DNA of 58,042 bases from Deltaproteobacteria bacterium (GTDB lineage Bacteria > Desulfobacterota > Binatia > Binatales > Binataceae). The stretch is taken from positions 1-58,042 of the forward strand of contig JAFAHS010000467.1 in NCBI GenBank assembly GCA_019237115.1. Reading direction: 5' to 3'. A program made the translations under genes and the position numbers. Position 1 is the first letter of the stretch. Every line of letters starts with the position of its first letter. The notes beneath the pieces were generated by a model, which saw nothing but the letters and a program-made list of their open reading frames with translations, had not been told where the DNA came from and did no database searches. Shown here in pieces: positions 40,773-48,791 of the stretch.

Positions 40773-41646
40773 CGGCGCGCACCGCCGCGATCAGATCGTC
40801 GGAGCGTGGCAGCTGCCGGTAATACGGCGAGGTAAAAATCCACCGCACCCTGCCGGCGCGATCGAGTACAAAAAAAGCCGGAATCGCGTTGTCGGGCTCA
40901 CCGTTGCGGTGATGCTGGACGAGCCCGAGCGGTCCCAGCACGGCTTCGTGCTCATCGCTGAGCAGCGGCAGGTCGGAATGCAAAAAGCCCGACAGCATTT
41001 TTGCGCGATCGATTGGATCCGCGCTCAGGGCGATCAGGTTCACGCCGTTTTTCCGCAGTTGCGGAAGCATCGAATTCAGATCGGCGATCTCGTGGCGCGA
41101 AAACGCACAGTAGTCACCACGATAGACGTACACCACGGTAGCCGCAGACCCTTGGTTCGGAGGTCCCTGGTGTATGACACCGTGCTGGTCGGGAAGCGCG
41201 AATGCCGGGAACCTGTCGCCGACCGCGACCGCCAGATGAAACGGCGGATTCAGGGTGCCACGCAACGTGTAACTGATGAATCGTCCGCCGCCGACCCCGA
41301 TCGCCGCGCTCGCGAAGATCGCCAGCAGCGAGAAACCCAGCTTTGCGTGGGGCGACCACAGCCGCAGGGCGTTCCGCACCCCGGCCAGCGCAATCACCAG
41401 GGCGCCGGCAATCAGACCATACGATGGCCAGGGAATGCGTTGGTGAATTCCGAGATACTCGGACGACCAGAAGTTCAGCAACACCCATTCGTAGGTTGCG
41501 AAGCCGAACGCGGTGAGTGCGAGGGCACCCAGCGCGCGCAGCGGTTGGAAGGGCGGGGTGACCCAGGCGACTTCCTCGGACGCGAGTTCCGACGCTGGTT
41601 GCGGGCCGGGAGCAATGGTGGCCGCGGGCTCTTGGTCGGCGCCCAT
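40750..41646 (-). CDS. Membrane-anchored peroxiredoxin/thioredoxin-fold (AhpC/TSA) protein
   Basis: A 298-residue two-part protein. The N-terminal 140 residues hold three hydrophobic segments (ALGALALTAFGFATYEWVLL, YGLIAGALVIALAGV, SLLAIFASAAIGVGGG). The C-terminal part is an AhpC/TSA-like domain: DRFPAFALPDQHG, then YRGDYCAFSRHEIADLNSML with a single cysteine in the active-site position, NLIALSADPIDRAKMLSGF and a late AFFVLDRAGRVRW. The active-site sequence DYCAFS lacks the threonine of classical TxxC peroxiredoxins. The ATG at 41646 shares its A with the stop of the upstream hydrolase, implying coupling. Confidence 0.8.
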   Translation of the reverse strand: MGADQEPAATIAPGPQPASELASEEVAWVTPPFQPLRALGALALTAFGFATYEWVLLNFWSSEYLGIHQRIPWPSYGLIAGALVIALAGVRNALRLWSPHAKLGFSLLAIFASAAIGVGGGRFISYTLRGTLNPPFHLAVAVGDRFPAFALPDQHGVIHQGPPNQGSAATVVYVYRGDYCAFSRHEIADLNSMLPQLRKNGVNLIALSADPIDRAKMLSGFLHSDLPLLSDEHEAVLGPLGLVQHHRNGEPDNAIPAFFVLDRAGRVRWIFTSPYYRQLPRSDDLIAAVRAVTNSAQP

Positions 41647-42281
41647 CAGGCTGGAATGAGTTCTTTGAGCTCGGCAACCGTCGCGAATTCGATTCCCGCG
41701 TCTCTCCACCTGTTGCGTATGGACGGGGCGTCCTCGCCGATATCCGCTATCGCGTCGCTGACGATCGTGAGCTTGGGGCCGAGCTGAGTGAGACCCTCTA
41801 CCGCATGCGCGACGCAGACTTCCGTGTACACGCCATAGATCACCACGTCGCGAAAGGGCTCCAGCAACATCCGCAGAATCGCACGCGCGTGCCGGTTGCC
41901 GATAAAGACGTCGAACTCCTGTTTCTCGAATACGATTTCCCCGCGGTGACCCAGAGCGGTCTCGATCTCTTTGGAGCTGAGCGGATGGTTGGGGATGTAG
42001 AGCGGATGGAGTGGCTCGGTCTCGGCGATTTTCTTCTGCCCCTCGCTGCCGTCCATGCAGTGGTCGTCGTACTTGCCGCCGTTGCGTTTGAGTTCCGGGT
42101 CGTGGGGAAAATGGCGATCCACGGAGCACACGATGCGGATGTCGTTCTCGCGCGCCATCGTGGTAAGGCTCGCGAGGGCTGGAATGATCCGGTTCGCGCC
42201 GGCGACGTACAGCGCACCACCGGGGAGCAGGAAATCGCGCTGCGTGTCAACGTCGTAGAATATTGTAGATTCGGGTTGCAC
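41646..42281 (-). CDS. Isochorismatase-family cysteine hydrolase
   Basis: A 211-residue isochorismatase-like hydrolase. The triad positions are visible: aspartate in FYDVDTQRDFLLPGG, lysine in FEKQEFDVFIGN and cysteine in YGVYTEVCVAHAVEGL. The DxQxDF start and metal-site aspartate/histidines (SVDRHFPHDPEL) fit the nicotinamidase/pyrazinamidase branch better than the isochorismatase proper, but the substrate is not certain. It overlaps the membrane peroxiredoxin gene by one base. Confidence 0.87.
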   Translation of the reverse strand: MQPESTIFYDVDTQRDFLLPGGALYVAGANRIIPALASLTTMARENDIRIVCSVDRHFPHDPELKRNGGKYDDHCMDGSEGQKKIAETEPLHPLYIPNHPLSSKEIETALGHRGEIVFEKQEFDVFIGNRHARAILRMLLEPFRDVVIYGVYTEVCVAHAVEGLTQLGPKLTIVSDAIADIGEDAPSIRNRWRDAGIEFATVAELKELIPA

Positions 42282-42346
42282 GATGGAAACCCGGTCCGCG
42301 TGCCTTCTTTCAGTCTATTCCGATTCGTGCGTCGCGTCTAAACCGA

Positions 42347-43255
42347 TTAGAAATGACCAGGTTCCCGCTCGCGGCGATTGTCACCTTCAAGCTGAACGGT
42401 CATGTGATGGATGTTGAATTTTCTCTGGAGCAATTGCGACATGTCCGAGAGTACCTGGTCGTGATCGACCGCGCCGGTCACCACGCAATGTGCCGAGAGC
42501 GCAACCTCGCGGGTGGTCAGACACCATACGTGAAGGTCGTGCACCTCTTCGGTGCCATCCACCGCGAGCAAATCGTTACGCAGTTGGTCGAGATCGATGT
42601 GCCCCGGCACCGATTCCATCAGTATATCCACCCCCTCGCGCACCAGGCCCCATGAGCTGTAAAGCACCAGCCCGCCAATCAGTAAGCTGACCGCGGGGTC
42701 TGCCTGCACGAATCCGGTGAAGTACACGAGTGCACCTGCAATCAGGACGCCACCCGAGCCGATCAGGTCCGACAACACGTGGACGAACACCGCCCGCCGC
42801 GCCATTCCGCGGCCGCCGTGCGGGCCGTCTTTATGCTCGACCGTCAACCACGCCGAGAAGGCATTGAGGGCAATTCCCACCAGCGCTACCGCCATCACGC
42901 CGAGGCCGTGCACCTGCTCGGGATGACGCAGCCGTCTGGCGGCTTCGATCCAGATGAACACGACCAGCAGCCACAGGAACAGACCATTGAGCAGCGCACC
43001 CAGGATCTCGGCACGAAGATAGCCGAAGGTTTTCCCCACCGTCGCCGGTCGGGTCGAAATCCACAGCGTCAGCAGACTCAGGCAGATCGCCGCGATGTCG
43101 GTCATCATGTGGACCGCGTCCGAGAGCAAGGCGAGGCTGTTGGTCAGCCACCCCCCTATCACTTCGGCAATGAAATAGAGCGACGCGACCGCCAGCACGA
43201 CGTACAGGCGGCGCCGATCGGCGGCTACGCTCGAATGGGGCTCAGGCGCGTCCAT
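42347..43255 (-). CDS. Cation diffusion facilitator (CzcD/ZitB-like) transporter
   Basis: A 302-residue divalent-metal/proton antiporter of the CDF family. The first HxxxD metal site is in ALLSDAVHMMTDIAA, the second in AVFVHVLSDLIGSGGVL. Six membrane segments are followed by a cytoplasmic ferredoxin-like domain with HDLHVWCLTTREVALSAHCVV. A histidine-containing loop HKDGPHGGRG lies between helices IV and V. Zinc, cadmium or cobalt are the likely substrates. Confidence 0.93.
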   Translation of the reverse strand: MDAPEPHSSVAADRRRLYVVLAVASLYFIAEVIGGWLTNSLALLSDAVHMMTDIAAICLSLLTLWISTRPATVGKTFGYLRAEILGALLNGLFLWLLVVFIWIEAARRLRHPEQVHGLGVMAVALVGIALNAFSAWLTVEHKDGPHGGRGMARRAVFVHVLSDLIGSGGVLIAGALVYFTGFVQADPAVSLLIGGLVLYSSWGLVREGVDILMESVPGHIDLDQLRNDLLAVDGTEEVHDLHVWCLTTREVALSAHCVVTGAVDHDQVLSDMSQLLQRKFNIHHMTVQLEGDNRREREPGHF

Positions 43256-43296
43256 GACAGCACGAATTCAGCCGCGCGCAATAGCCGGCGCCGGGC

Positions 43297-43818
43297 TCAA
43301 TCATATTGGATTAGCGAAGAACAGTTGACGGGCGCGACTCGCGTGCGCCCGCCCAGCGCTCCGAGTTCGATAATAAACGAACAGCCGATCACCCGGCCAC
43401 CCATTTTTTGAGCCAACTTGATGCTCGCCGCGGCGGTTCCCCCGGTTGCGAGCAGATCGTCAACGATCAGTACCCGCGAGCCCTCGGTAATTCCGTCGCG
43501 ATGCATCTGCAATGAAGCGCTCCCATACTCGAGCTCATATGACTCATCGATAGTGTCGTAGGGCAGCTTGCCGGGCTTGCGAGCGATGGTGAATCCGACC
43601 CCCAGGCGATAGGCGACCGGTGCGCCTACGATGAATCCGCGGGATTCGATTCCCAGAACCACATCGGCTGCTCCGAGATATCGCTCGGCCATCAGGTCGA
43701 TAACCTGCGCGAACGCGCGGGCATTCCTTAACAACGGCGTGATGTCCCGGAACATGATCCCGGGCCTGGGAAAGTCGGGAATATCGCGGACGAGGTTTTT
43801 CAGCTCCTCGATGGTCAT
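43297..43818 (-). CDS. apt: Adenine phosphoribosyltransferase
   Basis: A 173-residue type I phosphoribosyltransferase that salvages adenine with PRPP to AMP. Signatures: IPDFPRPGIMFRDITPLLRNA, VLGIESRGFIVGAPVA, GFTIARKPGKLPYDTIDESYELEYG and the PRPP loop VLIVDDLLATGGTAAA. The ATG at 43818 gives the standard N-terminus; the frame extends to 43899 without support. Located 41 bases downstream of the CDF gene's 5' side on the same strand. Confidence 0.95.
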   Translation of the reverse strand: MTIEELKNLVRDIPDFPRPGIMFRDITPLLRNARAFAQVIDLMAERYLGAADVVLGIESRGFIVGAPVAYRLGVGFTIARKPGKLPYDTIDESYELEYGSASLQMHRDGITEGSRVLIVDDLLATGGTAAASIKLAQKMGGRVIGCSFIIELGALGGRTRVAPVNCSSLIQYD

Positions 43819-43953
43819 TGCTTCGCCTTCTGGCCGTGGCGCGTCGCGCGAGAGTGCGACGGAGCATGTAAGAATACCCGCGGCCCGGTGAAAGAACAAA
43901 TTTGGACGTTTGGAAGATGCGAAAACGCAGCCTAGGGCCGGTACCGCTCTTGG

Positions 43954-44307
43954 TCACTTATGTTTGGGACCGCGTGGTTTTTCCCGGGCTTGCAACTCGC
44001 GCAGGTAGTCATCGAGGCGGTCGAAGCTTTCCTCCCAGAATCGGCGGTAGCGCTCGAGCCACTCGGCGGCATCCTTGAGCGGCGCCGCTTTAAGACTGCA
44101 CGGGCGCCACTGTGCTTCGCGGCCGCGGGTGATCAGACCGGCGCGTTCCAACACCTTAAGATGTTTGGAGATGGCTGGCATGCTCATCTCGAATGGCTGC
44201 GCGAGTTCGGTCACCGAAACTTCGCCCAACGCCAGACGTGCAAGAATCGCTCGCCGGGTGGGATCGGCGAGCGCGGAAAAGGTGTTGCTCAGAGTGTCAG
44301 GCGTCAT
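43954..44307 (-). CDS. ArsR-family transcriptional regulator
   Basis: A 117-residue winged-helix repressor. FSALADPTRRAILARLALGEVSVTELAQPFEMSMPAISKHLKVLERAGLITRGR is the complete ArsR/SmtB-type HTH. No metal-site cysteines are seen (no ELCVCDL motif), so it is probably of the metal-independent SdpR-like group whose partner is often an AHSA1/SRPBCC gene; no such gene is next to it. A basic tail (REKPRGPKHK) ends the protein. The palindrome at 44332-44345 lies over its promoter. Confidence 0.9.
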   Translation of the reverse strand: MTPDTLSNTFSALADPTRRAILARLALGEVSVTELAQPFEMSMPAISKHLKVLERAGLITRGREAQWRPCSLKAAPLKDAAEWLERYRRFWEESFDRLDDYLRELQAREKPRGPKHK

Positions 44308-44331
44308 CGGGCGACGAACCTCGCTACTAGA

Positions 44332-44345
44332 TAACTAAATGGTTA
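44332..44345. promoter_or_regulatory. Likely ArsR operator
   Basis: TAACTAAATGGTTA has TAAC/GTTA arms around TAAATG and lies 25 bases upstream of the ArsR ATG in an AT-rich island, next to TTATCT on the minus strand that could be the -10. Autoregulation is inferred from position; related SdpR-type sites read similarly. Confidence 0.5.
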
Positions 44346-44473
44346 AATATCGTGCGTGCGCTTGTCAATGGGTCGCGAAACCACCACCACCTTCGGACCC
44401 CGCCCACTGGAATGCGCCAATACGCCCACCCGGCACCTTCCCAATCGTCGCGGTCGTTTGGCCCAACGAGGAC

Positions 44474-45235
44474 TCACGTCCCGCTCTGCTCGGCGTACGT
44501 GATTCCGGGGGCTGCGGGGGGCTCGGGAAGATAGGCGAGGGGATTGTGGGCGACATTTTGGTAACGCACTTCGAAGTGCAGGTTCGCGCCGGTGGTGCGG
44601 CCGCTGGTGCCGATTCGTGCGATGGTCTGCCCGCGCACCACGCGCTCGCCTTCTCGGACCAGGTTCACCTGGTTGTGGCCATACACCGTTGCGTAGTCGT
44701 CGTCGTGACCGATGATTACGACGTTGCCGTAGCCATGCAGTGCGCCGGAAAAAATCACCGTACCGCCGTCGGCGGCGTGTACCGGGGTGCCTTCCGGCGC
44801 GGCGATGTCGATTCCCTGGTGCATCGCGCCGTTGCGAATTCCGAACCCCGACGACACCATCCCATCGGAAATCGGCCATCCGAATTGCCGCGACGCGCGC
44901 TCGCCGCGATAGGGGAAGGCGTGTGAGCTTCCCGCGTAAGCCGGAGGTGACCCGCGGTAGGCGCCCGGAATGGTCAGGACCTGTCCCACCCGCAGGTCAC
45001 GCGGGTTACTGATGCCGTTGGCGTTCATCAAGGCGGTGGTGCTGATGGCGAATCTCGCCGCGATGCGGTAGACCGTATCGCCGGATTTCACCACATAGGT
45101 GGTCTGCGAGGAGGAAACCGCCGCCGGGGGAAGAGAGGGTGCACTGCTGCCGCACCCGCTCACTACGAGCACGCCGATCAGCGGCATAAGCGCAGCTGCC
45201 ATCCCCGCGTACCTCCGCCACCCGACCACCTTCAC
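44474..45235 (-). CDS. LysM and M23 peptidase lipoprotein (NlpD/EnvC-like murein hydrolase activator)
   Basis: A 253-residue envelope protein. The signal peptide ends at the lipobox VVSGC (about residue 28). A LysM domain (YVVKSGDTVYRIAARFAISTTALMNANGI) lies at about 47-91. An M23 domain follows (GFGIRNGAMHQGIDIAAPEGTPVHAADGGTVIFSG to GANLHFEVRY). Zinc ligands appear at HQGID and HFEVR, with the central H in VYGH. NlpD itself is degenerate, so whether this is active or only an activator cannot be decided by eye. It probably helps septal murein splitting. Confidence 0.9.
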   Translation of the reverse strand: MKVVGWRRYAGMAAALMPLIGVLVVSGCGSSAPSLPPAAVSSSQTTYVVKSGDTVYRIAARFAISTTALMNANGISNPRDLRVGQVLTIPGAYRGSPPAYAGSSHAFPYRGERASRQFGWPISDGMVSSGFGIRNGAMHQGIDIAAPEGTPVHAADGGTVIFSGALHGYGNVVIIGHDDDYATVYGHNQVNLVREGERVVRGQTIARIGTSGRTTGANLHFEVRYQNVAHNPLAYLPEPPAAPGITYAEQSGT

Positions 45236-45308
45236 CGCCCCTGTCGCCCACCTCCTGTGGCCCTTATTCGTCCGGGCCTGGCATCCGGATTATACCATTG
45301 ACTGCCAG

Positions 45309-45668
45309 CTACAGTTCGATGACGTGCCCGTCAGGATCGGTGACGTAGGCGTAGGGGCTTCCGGGTTGATGCTCTCCGCGCTGGAGCAACGCACCGCCCG
45401 CGGCGATCACTTCCTCAATGGCGCGCTCGAGTTGGCGCCGGTCGGCCAGACGGAAACCGAAATGGTCGATGTTGCCAGTTCCCCGGGCTGCGTGGGGGCT
45501 CTGCTGGAGGGTTATGGTGTCGTGGGTGCCGGGCGGTCTCAGAAAGACCATGCCCGGACCGTCCCAGAACAGCTCCTGGAAGCCGAACACGCGTTGGTAG
45601 AAGGCCTTGGCGCGGTGGACATCGGCGACCAGCAGGTTGATGTGCGTGAGGCCCTGCGTTTCGACCAT
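45309..45668 (-). CDS. VOC (glyoxalase/bleomycin-resistance) family protein
   Basis: A 119-residue vicinal oxygen chelate domain: LTHINLLVADVHRAKAFYQRVFGFQELF, the second beta-alpha unit NIDHFGFRLADRRQLERAIEEVIAAGG and the terminal AYVTDPDGHVIEL. Potential metal ligands are His (THINL), His (IDHFGF) and Glu (VIEL). Small lyases, dioxygenases and binding proteins share the fold, so the substrate is unknown. Confidence 0.85.
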   Translation of the reverse strand: MVETQGLTHINLLVADVHRAKAFYQRVFGFQELFWDGPGMVFLRPPGTHDTITLQQSPHAARGTGNIDHFGFRLADRRQLERAIEEVIAAGGALLQRGEHQPGSPYAYVTDPDGHVIEL

Positions 45669-45704
45669 GGCGCGGCCCCGGACCCTATCCTCCCCTCTGG
45701 CGCG

Positions 45705-46346
45705 CTACTCGCTGAAACCGTGCTTGCCGGTCATTTTCACGTAACGGCATTCGCCGAAATATTCTTCCTGCCAGTGACCATTGTTGAGGCTGACCTTCAC
45801 CAGGCTCTGCAACTCATCCTCTCCGATCGGGGCGACCAGACGTCCTGCAGGAGCGAGCTGCTGCAGCATCATCCTGGGGATATGAGGCATCGCCGCGCTG
45901 ACTATGATCGCGTCGTAAGGCGCGGCGGCGGAATAGGCCTCGGAACCGTCCCCCAAGATCAGATGTACGTTGCCAAGGCCCATCGCGCCCAGAAGAATTC
46001 GTGCCCGCTGATGGAGGTGTTCGATGCATTCGATCGAGTAGACCTCGCGCACCAGGTGGGCAAGTACCGCCGCCTGGTAGCCGGAACCGGTTCCTACCTC
46101 GAGGACCCGCTCGCTGCCCAAGAGCGCGGCAGCCTCACAGGTGAGGGCGACCATGTAAGGCTGGGAGATGGTCTGCGAGTCACCGATGGGCAGCGGTCCG
46201 TCGTCGTAGGCATGTTCCGCGTATTCGGCAGGAATGAATCGATGGCGCTCTACGGAGCGCATCGCGGCCAGTACGCGAGGATCGCGAACCCCGCGCGCCT
46301 CGATTTGCTCCTGGACCATCCGCGCCCGTGCTTGATTCAAGTCCAT
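45705..46346 (-). CDS. pcm: Protein-L-isoaspartate O-methyltransferase
   Basis: A 213-residue SAM enzyme that starts repair of isoaspartyl residues in aged proteins. It has the family N-terminus (MVQEQIEARGVRDPRVLAAMRSVERHRFIP), DGPLPIGDSQTISQPYMVA, SAM motif I VLEVGTGSGYQAAVLAHL and DAIIVSAAMPHIPRMMLQQLAPAGRLVAPIG. The intact motif set gives high confidence. Confidence 0.95.
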   Translation of the reverse strand: MDLNQARARMVQEQIEARGVRDPRVLAAMRSVERHRFIPAEYAEHAYDDGPLPIGDSQTISQPYMVALTCEAAALLGSERVLEVGTGSGYQAAVLAHLVREVYSIECIEHLHQRARILLGAMGLGNVHLILGDGSEAYSAAAPYDAIIVSAAMPHIPRMMLQQLAPAGRLVAPIGEDELQSLVKVSLNNGHWQEEYFGECRYVKMTGKHGFSE

Positions 46347-46418
46347 CGATGCTCATCCCGATTATACGCGCGCCGCCGCAGGCGTCTAAGGCCGACTTAC
46401 ACGCGACCTGTGGTTCTC

Positions 46419-46436
46419 ACATACCGATCGGTTTGT
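46419..46436. promoter_or_regulatory. Palindromic operator-like site upstream of the hydrolase-LLM pair
   Basis: A perfect 10-base palindrome ACCGATCGGT (46423-46432) extends to an 18-base imperfect palindrome with ACA/TGT outer arms. It overlaps a TGTAAT -10-like box at 46434-46439, upstream of the + strand hydrolase. The form fits a TetR-type operator. A repeated AGGCCGACTTA occurs on either side (about 46389 and 46458). Confidence 0.45.
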
Positions 46437-46516
46437 AATTTCCTCGGCGGCTGTGTTAGGCCGACTTATGAGGTGCGTCGGAGAGGCCGCATCTTGAACT
46501 GGGAGGCGGCACGCTG

Positions 46517-47317
46517 ATGGCGGACGAAGCACAAGCTTGGCGTGAAGAGAGGGTCGCGGTCGACGGCACCAGCCTTATCGTCGAGAGAGGCGGTGCGGGC
46601 AGGCCCTTGCTGGTTCTCCATGACGAGCTGGGTAATCCGGGCTGGCTCAAGTGGGCCCGCGCACTCGCGCAGCGCCGAACCATCCTTATCCCGCTCCATC
46701 CCGGGTTCGGCCGCACCGAGCGCGCGGAGTGGATGCTCTCGATTCGCGACCTTGCCGGCTTTTATTCACGCTACGTCAAGGAAAACCGCCTCGCCCCGGT
46801 CGACGCGATCGGGTTTTCGATGGGCGGATGGGTCGCCGCCGACATGGCCGCTTCGAATCCCGCCCAATTCCGCAAGCTTGTGCTGGTCGCCCCGACCGGC
46901 ATTCGACCCCCCACCGGCGACATCCTCGACATCTTTCAGGTCATGGCGCCGCAGCAGGTCATCGCCAGCGTATATAGTCCCGCCAACACTCCAGAGTTCG
47001 GCGAGCTGTACGGCGGGCCCATGTTGCCCGAGCAATTCGAGAAATTCGAAGAAGCCCGCGCCCAGACCGCCCGCCTTGCGTGGACCCCGTATATGCACAA
47101 CCCCACCTTGCCCCGCCTCTTGGGAGTTGCGGCCGGACTGCCTACACTGATCGTGTGGGGCAAGCAGGATGCCATCGTGCCGGTGAGCACGGCCGAGGCC
47201 TATCAGAAGGCGATCGGAGGGGCGCGCGTGGTCACCTTCGACGACTGTGGTCATCGCCCGGAAATCGAGAAATCCGCGGAGTTCGTCCGCGAGGTTGAAG
47301 CGTTCCTTGGCGAGTAG
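46517..47317 (+). CDS. Alpha/beta hydrolase
   Basis: A 266-residue hydrolase with the fold's nucleophile elbow GFSMGG (serine near residue 98), the acid in WGKQDAIVPVS and the histidine in DDCGHRPEIE. The oxyanion-hole region reads LLVLHDELGNPGW rather than the common HG motif. GGGAGG sits 11 bases before the ATG. It precedes the LLM oxidoreductase by 27 bases, and the pair looks like a catabolic operon (hydrolase plus flavin monooxygenase). The substrate is unknown. Confidence 0.88.
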   Translation: MADEAQAWREERVAVDGTSLIVERGGAGRPLLVLHDELGNPGWLKWARALAQRRTILIPLHPGFGRTERAEWMLSIRDLAGFYSRYVKENRLAPVDAIGFSMGGWVAADMAASNPAQFRKLVLVAPTGIRPPTGDILDIFQVMAPQQVIASVYSPANTPEFGELYGGPMLPEQFEKFEEARAQTARLAWTPYMHNPTLPRLLGVAAGLPTLIVWGKQDAIVPVSTAEAYQKAIGGARVVTFDDCGHRPEIEKSAEFVREVEAFLGE

Positions 47318-47344
47318 GCTCGGGAACGCAGAGGAGATGCGGCC

Positions 47345-48724
47345 ATGCACATAATGTATTTCACCGAGCGTCCCTACCGGCACGTTCCCAACGATGAAGT
47401 GATCAAGAACGGCTTCTTCGGAATTCCCAACAAGCATTTCGATGCCAGCAAGGGCTCGCAGCTGCTCAACGAATATCTTGACGAAAAGGTCCTGGCGGAG
47501 CAGCTCGGCTTCGATGGCGTGATGTTGAATGAGCATCACGATACCGCGTTCTGCATGGGCTCGGTGATGAACGTGGAGGCTGCCATCCTGGCGCGCATCA
47601 CGGAGCGGGTGAAGATCGTGCTGCTGGGCAACCCGCTGCCGGTGGTCGGCAATCCGCTGCGGCTGGCCGAAGAATTGTCGATGATCGACATGATTTCGCG
47701 CGGCCGTCTGGTGGCGGGATGGGTTCGCGGGGCGGGCAGCGAGCAATTTGCGACCAACGCCAACCCCGGCTACAACCGCGAATACTTCAACGAGGCGCAT
47801 GACCTCGTCGTGCAGGCGTGGACCCGCCCGGGCCCGTGGCGCTACGAAGGCAAGCATTTCCATTATCGTTTCGTCGACCCGTGGGCGCTGCCGATTCAGA
47901 AACCTCATCCTCCGATTTGGATTCCGGGTCTGCTGAGCCCGGAAACCGTAGTCTGGTGCGCACAGCATCGCTATCCCTACATCGCGCTGGCGACGTTCCT
48001 CGAGCCGACCGTCGAACTGTGGAACATCTACCGTGATGCAGCGGCCAAGGAGGGTTACCAGGTCGGTTCCGAGAACTTCGGCTATTTGCAGAAAGTGTTT
48101 GTCGCGGAGACCGAAGAGAAGGCGCGCGACCTCGCCAAATGGGACATGTTCGGCGGCGCGGGAATTGGCTACAGCCTGTTCGGCAAGCCGCAGTGGATGT
48201 TTCCCCCCGGCTACAATTCCAAGGAAGCGACCCGGCGCGTCGCGCGGCAATTCTCGGATCCGAATTCTTCGGAGGGCAGTCCGTTTGCCAATGCGACTAC
48301 CGGCCGCGGCTCCAACGGCGCCAGCGTGGCGGAATCGCAAATCGATTTTCGCACCGGGGTCTGGCAGGAGCAGAAGATCGACGTCGAAGCCACCCGCAAG
48401 CAGATCTTCGAGACGTTCCCGCAGGTCGAACGTTCGCTGCAGGTAATTTGCGGAACCCCCAAGAGTGTCATCCCGAAGATCCGCAAGGTGCTCGAGGTGT
48501 TGCGGCCAGGAATCTTCGGCTTCTGGCAAAACGACGGACCGATTTCGGCCGAGGCGCGCACCACCAACATCCGCCTGATCGCCGAGGAAGTGCTTCCCGC
48601 CACGCGCGAAATCGGCAAGGAGCTGGGCCTGCAGTCGCCGTTCGACGTGCAGCCGGGCTCGCGCAAGCTTCCGGCCTCGGGGGTTCCGGAGTCGGTCGGC
48701 TCGCTGGCGGCGCTGGCATCGTAG
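47345..48724 (+). CDS. LLM-class flavin-dependent oxidoreductase
   Basis: A 459-residue luciferase-like monooxygenase. The TIM-barrel family elements are seen in LAEQLGFDGVMLNEHHDTAFCMG, ARITERVKIVLLGNPLPVVGNPLRLAEELSMIDMISRGRLVAGWVRG and the later PIQKPHPPIWIPGLLSPE. It is about 100 residues longer than short LLM proteins, with an extra segment around 280-340 (the WMFPPGYNSKEATRR region). It could use FMN or F420. Together with the preceding hydrolase it likely oxidises and cleaves a small carbonyl or organosulfur substrate, but this is inference. Confidence 0.9.
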   Translation: MHIMYFTERPYRHVPNDEVIKNGFFGIPNKHFDASKGSQLLNEYLDEKVLAEQLGFDGVMLNEHHDTAFCMGSVMNVEAAILARITERVKIVLLGNPLPVVGNPLRLAEELSMIDMISRGRLVAGWVRGAGSEQFATNANPGYNREYFNEAHDLVVQAWTRPGPWRYEGKHFHYRFVDPWALPIQKPHPPIWIPGLLSPETVVWCAQHRYPYIALATFLEPTVELWNIYRDAAAKEGYQVGSENFGYLQKVFVAETEEKARDLAKWDMFGGAGIGYSLFGKPQWMFPPGYNSKEATRRVARQFSDPNSSEGSPFANATTGRGSNGASVAESQIDFRTGVWQEQKIDVEATRKQIFETFPQVERSLQVICGTPKSVIPKIRKVLEVLRPGIFGFWQNDGPISAEARTTNIRLIAEEVLPATREIGKELGLQSPFDVQPGSRKLPASGVPESVGSLAALAS

Positions 48725-48733
48725 AAAAGGAAA

Positions 48734-48780
48734 TCCGCGGCCTGCGCAGATTCGGTAGTCGGTCCTGCGCAACCCGCGGA
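48734..48780. terminator. Bidirectional terminator-like hairpin
   Basis: TCCGCGG (48734-48740) pairs with CCGCGGA (48774-48780), and the internal TGCGCA (48743-48748) pairs with TGCGCA (48766-48771). On the minus strand it is followed by ATTTCCTTTTC, giving a T-rich tail for the hydrolase gene that ends at 48792. It lies between convergent genes. Confidence 0.55.
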
Positions 48781-48791
48781 CGCCCTGATTG

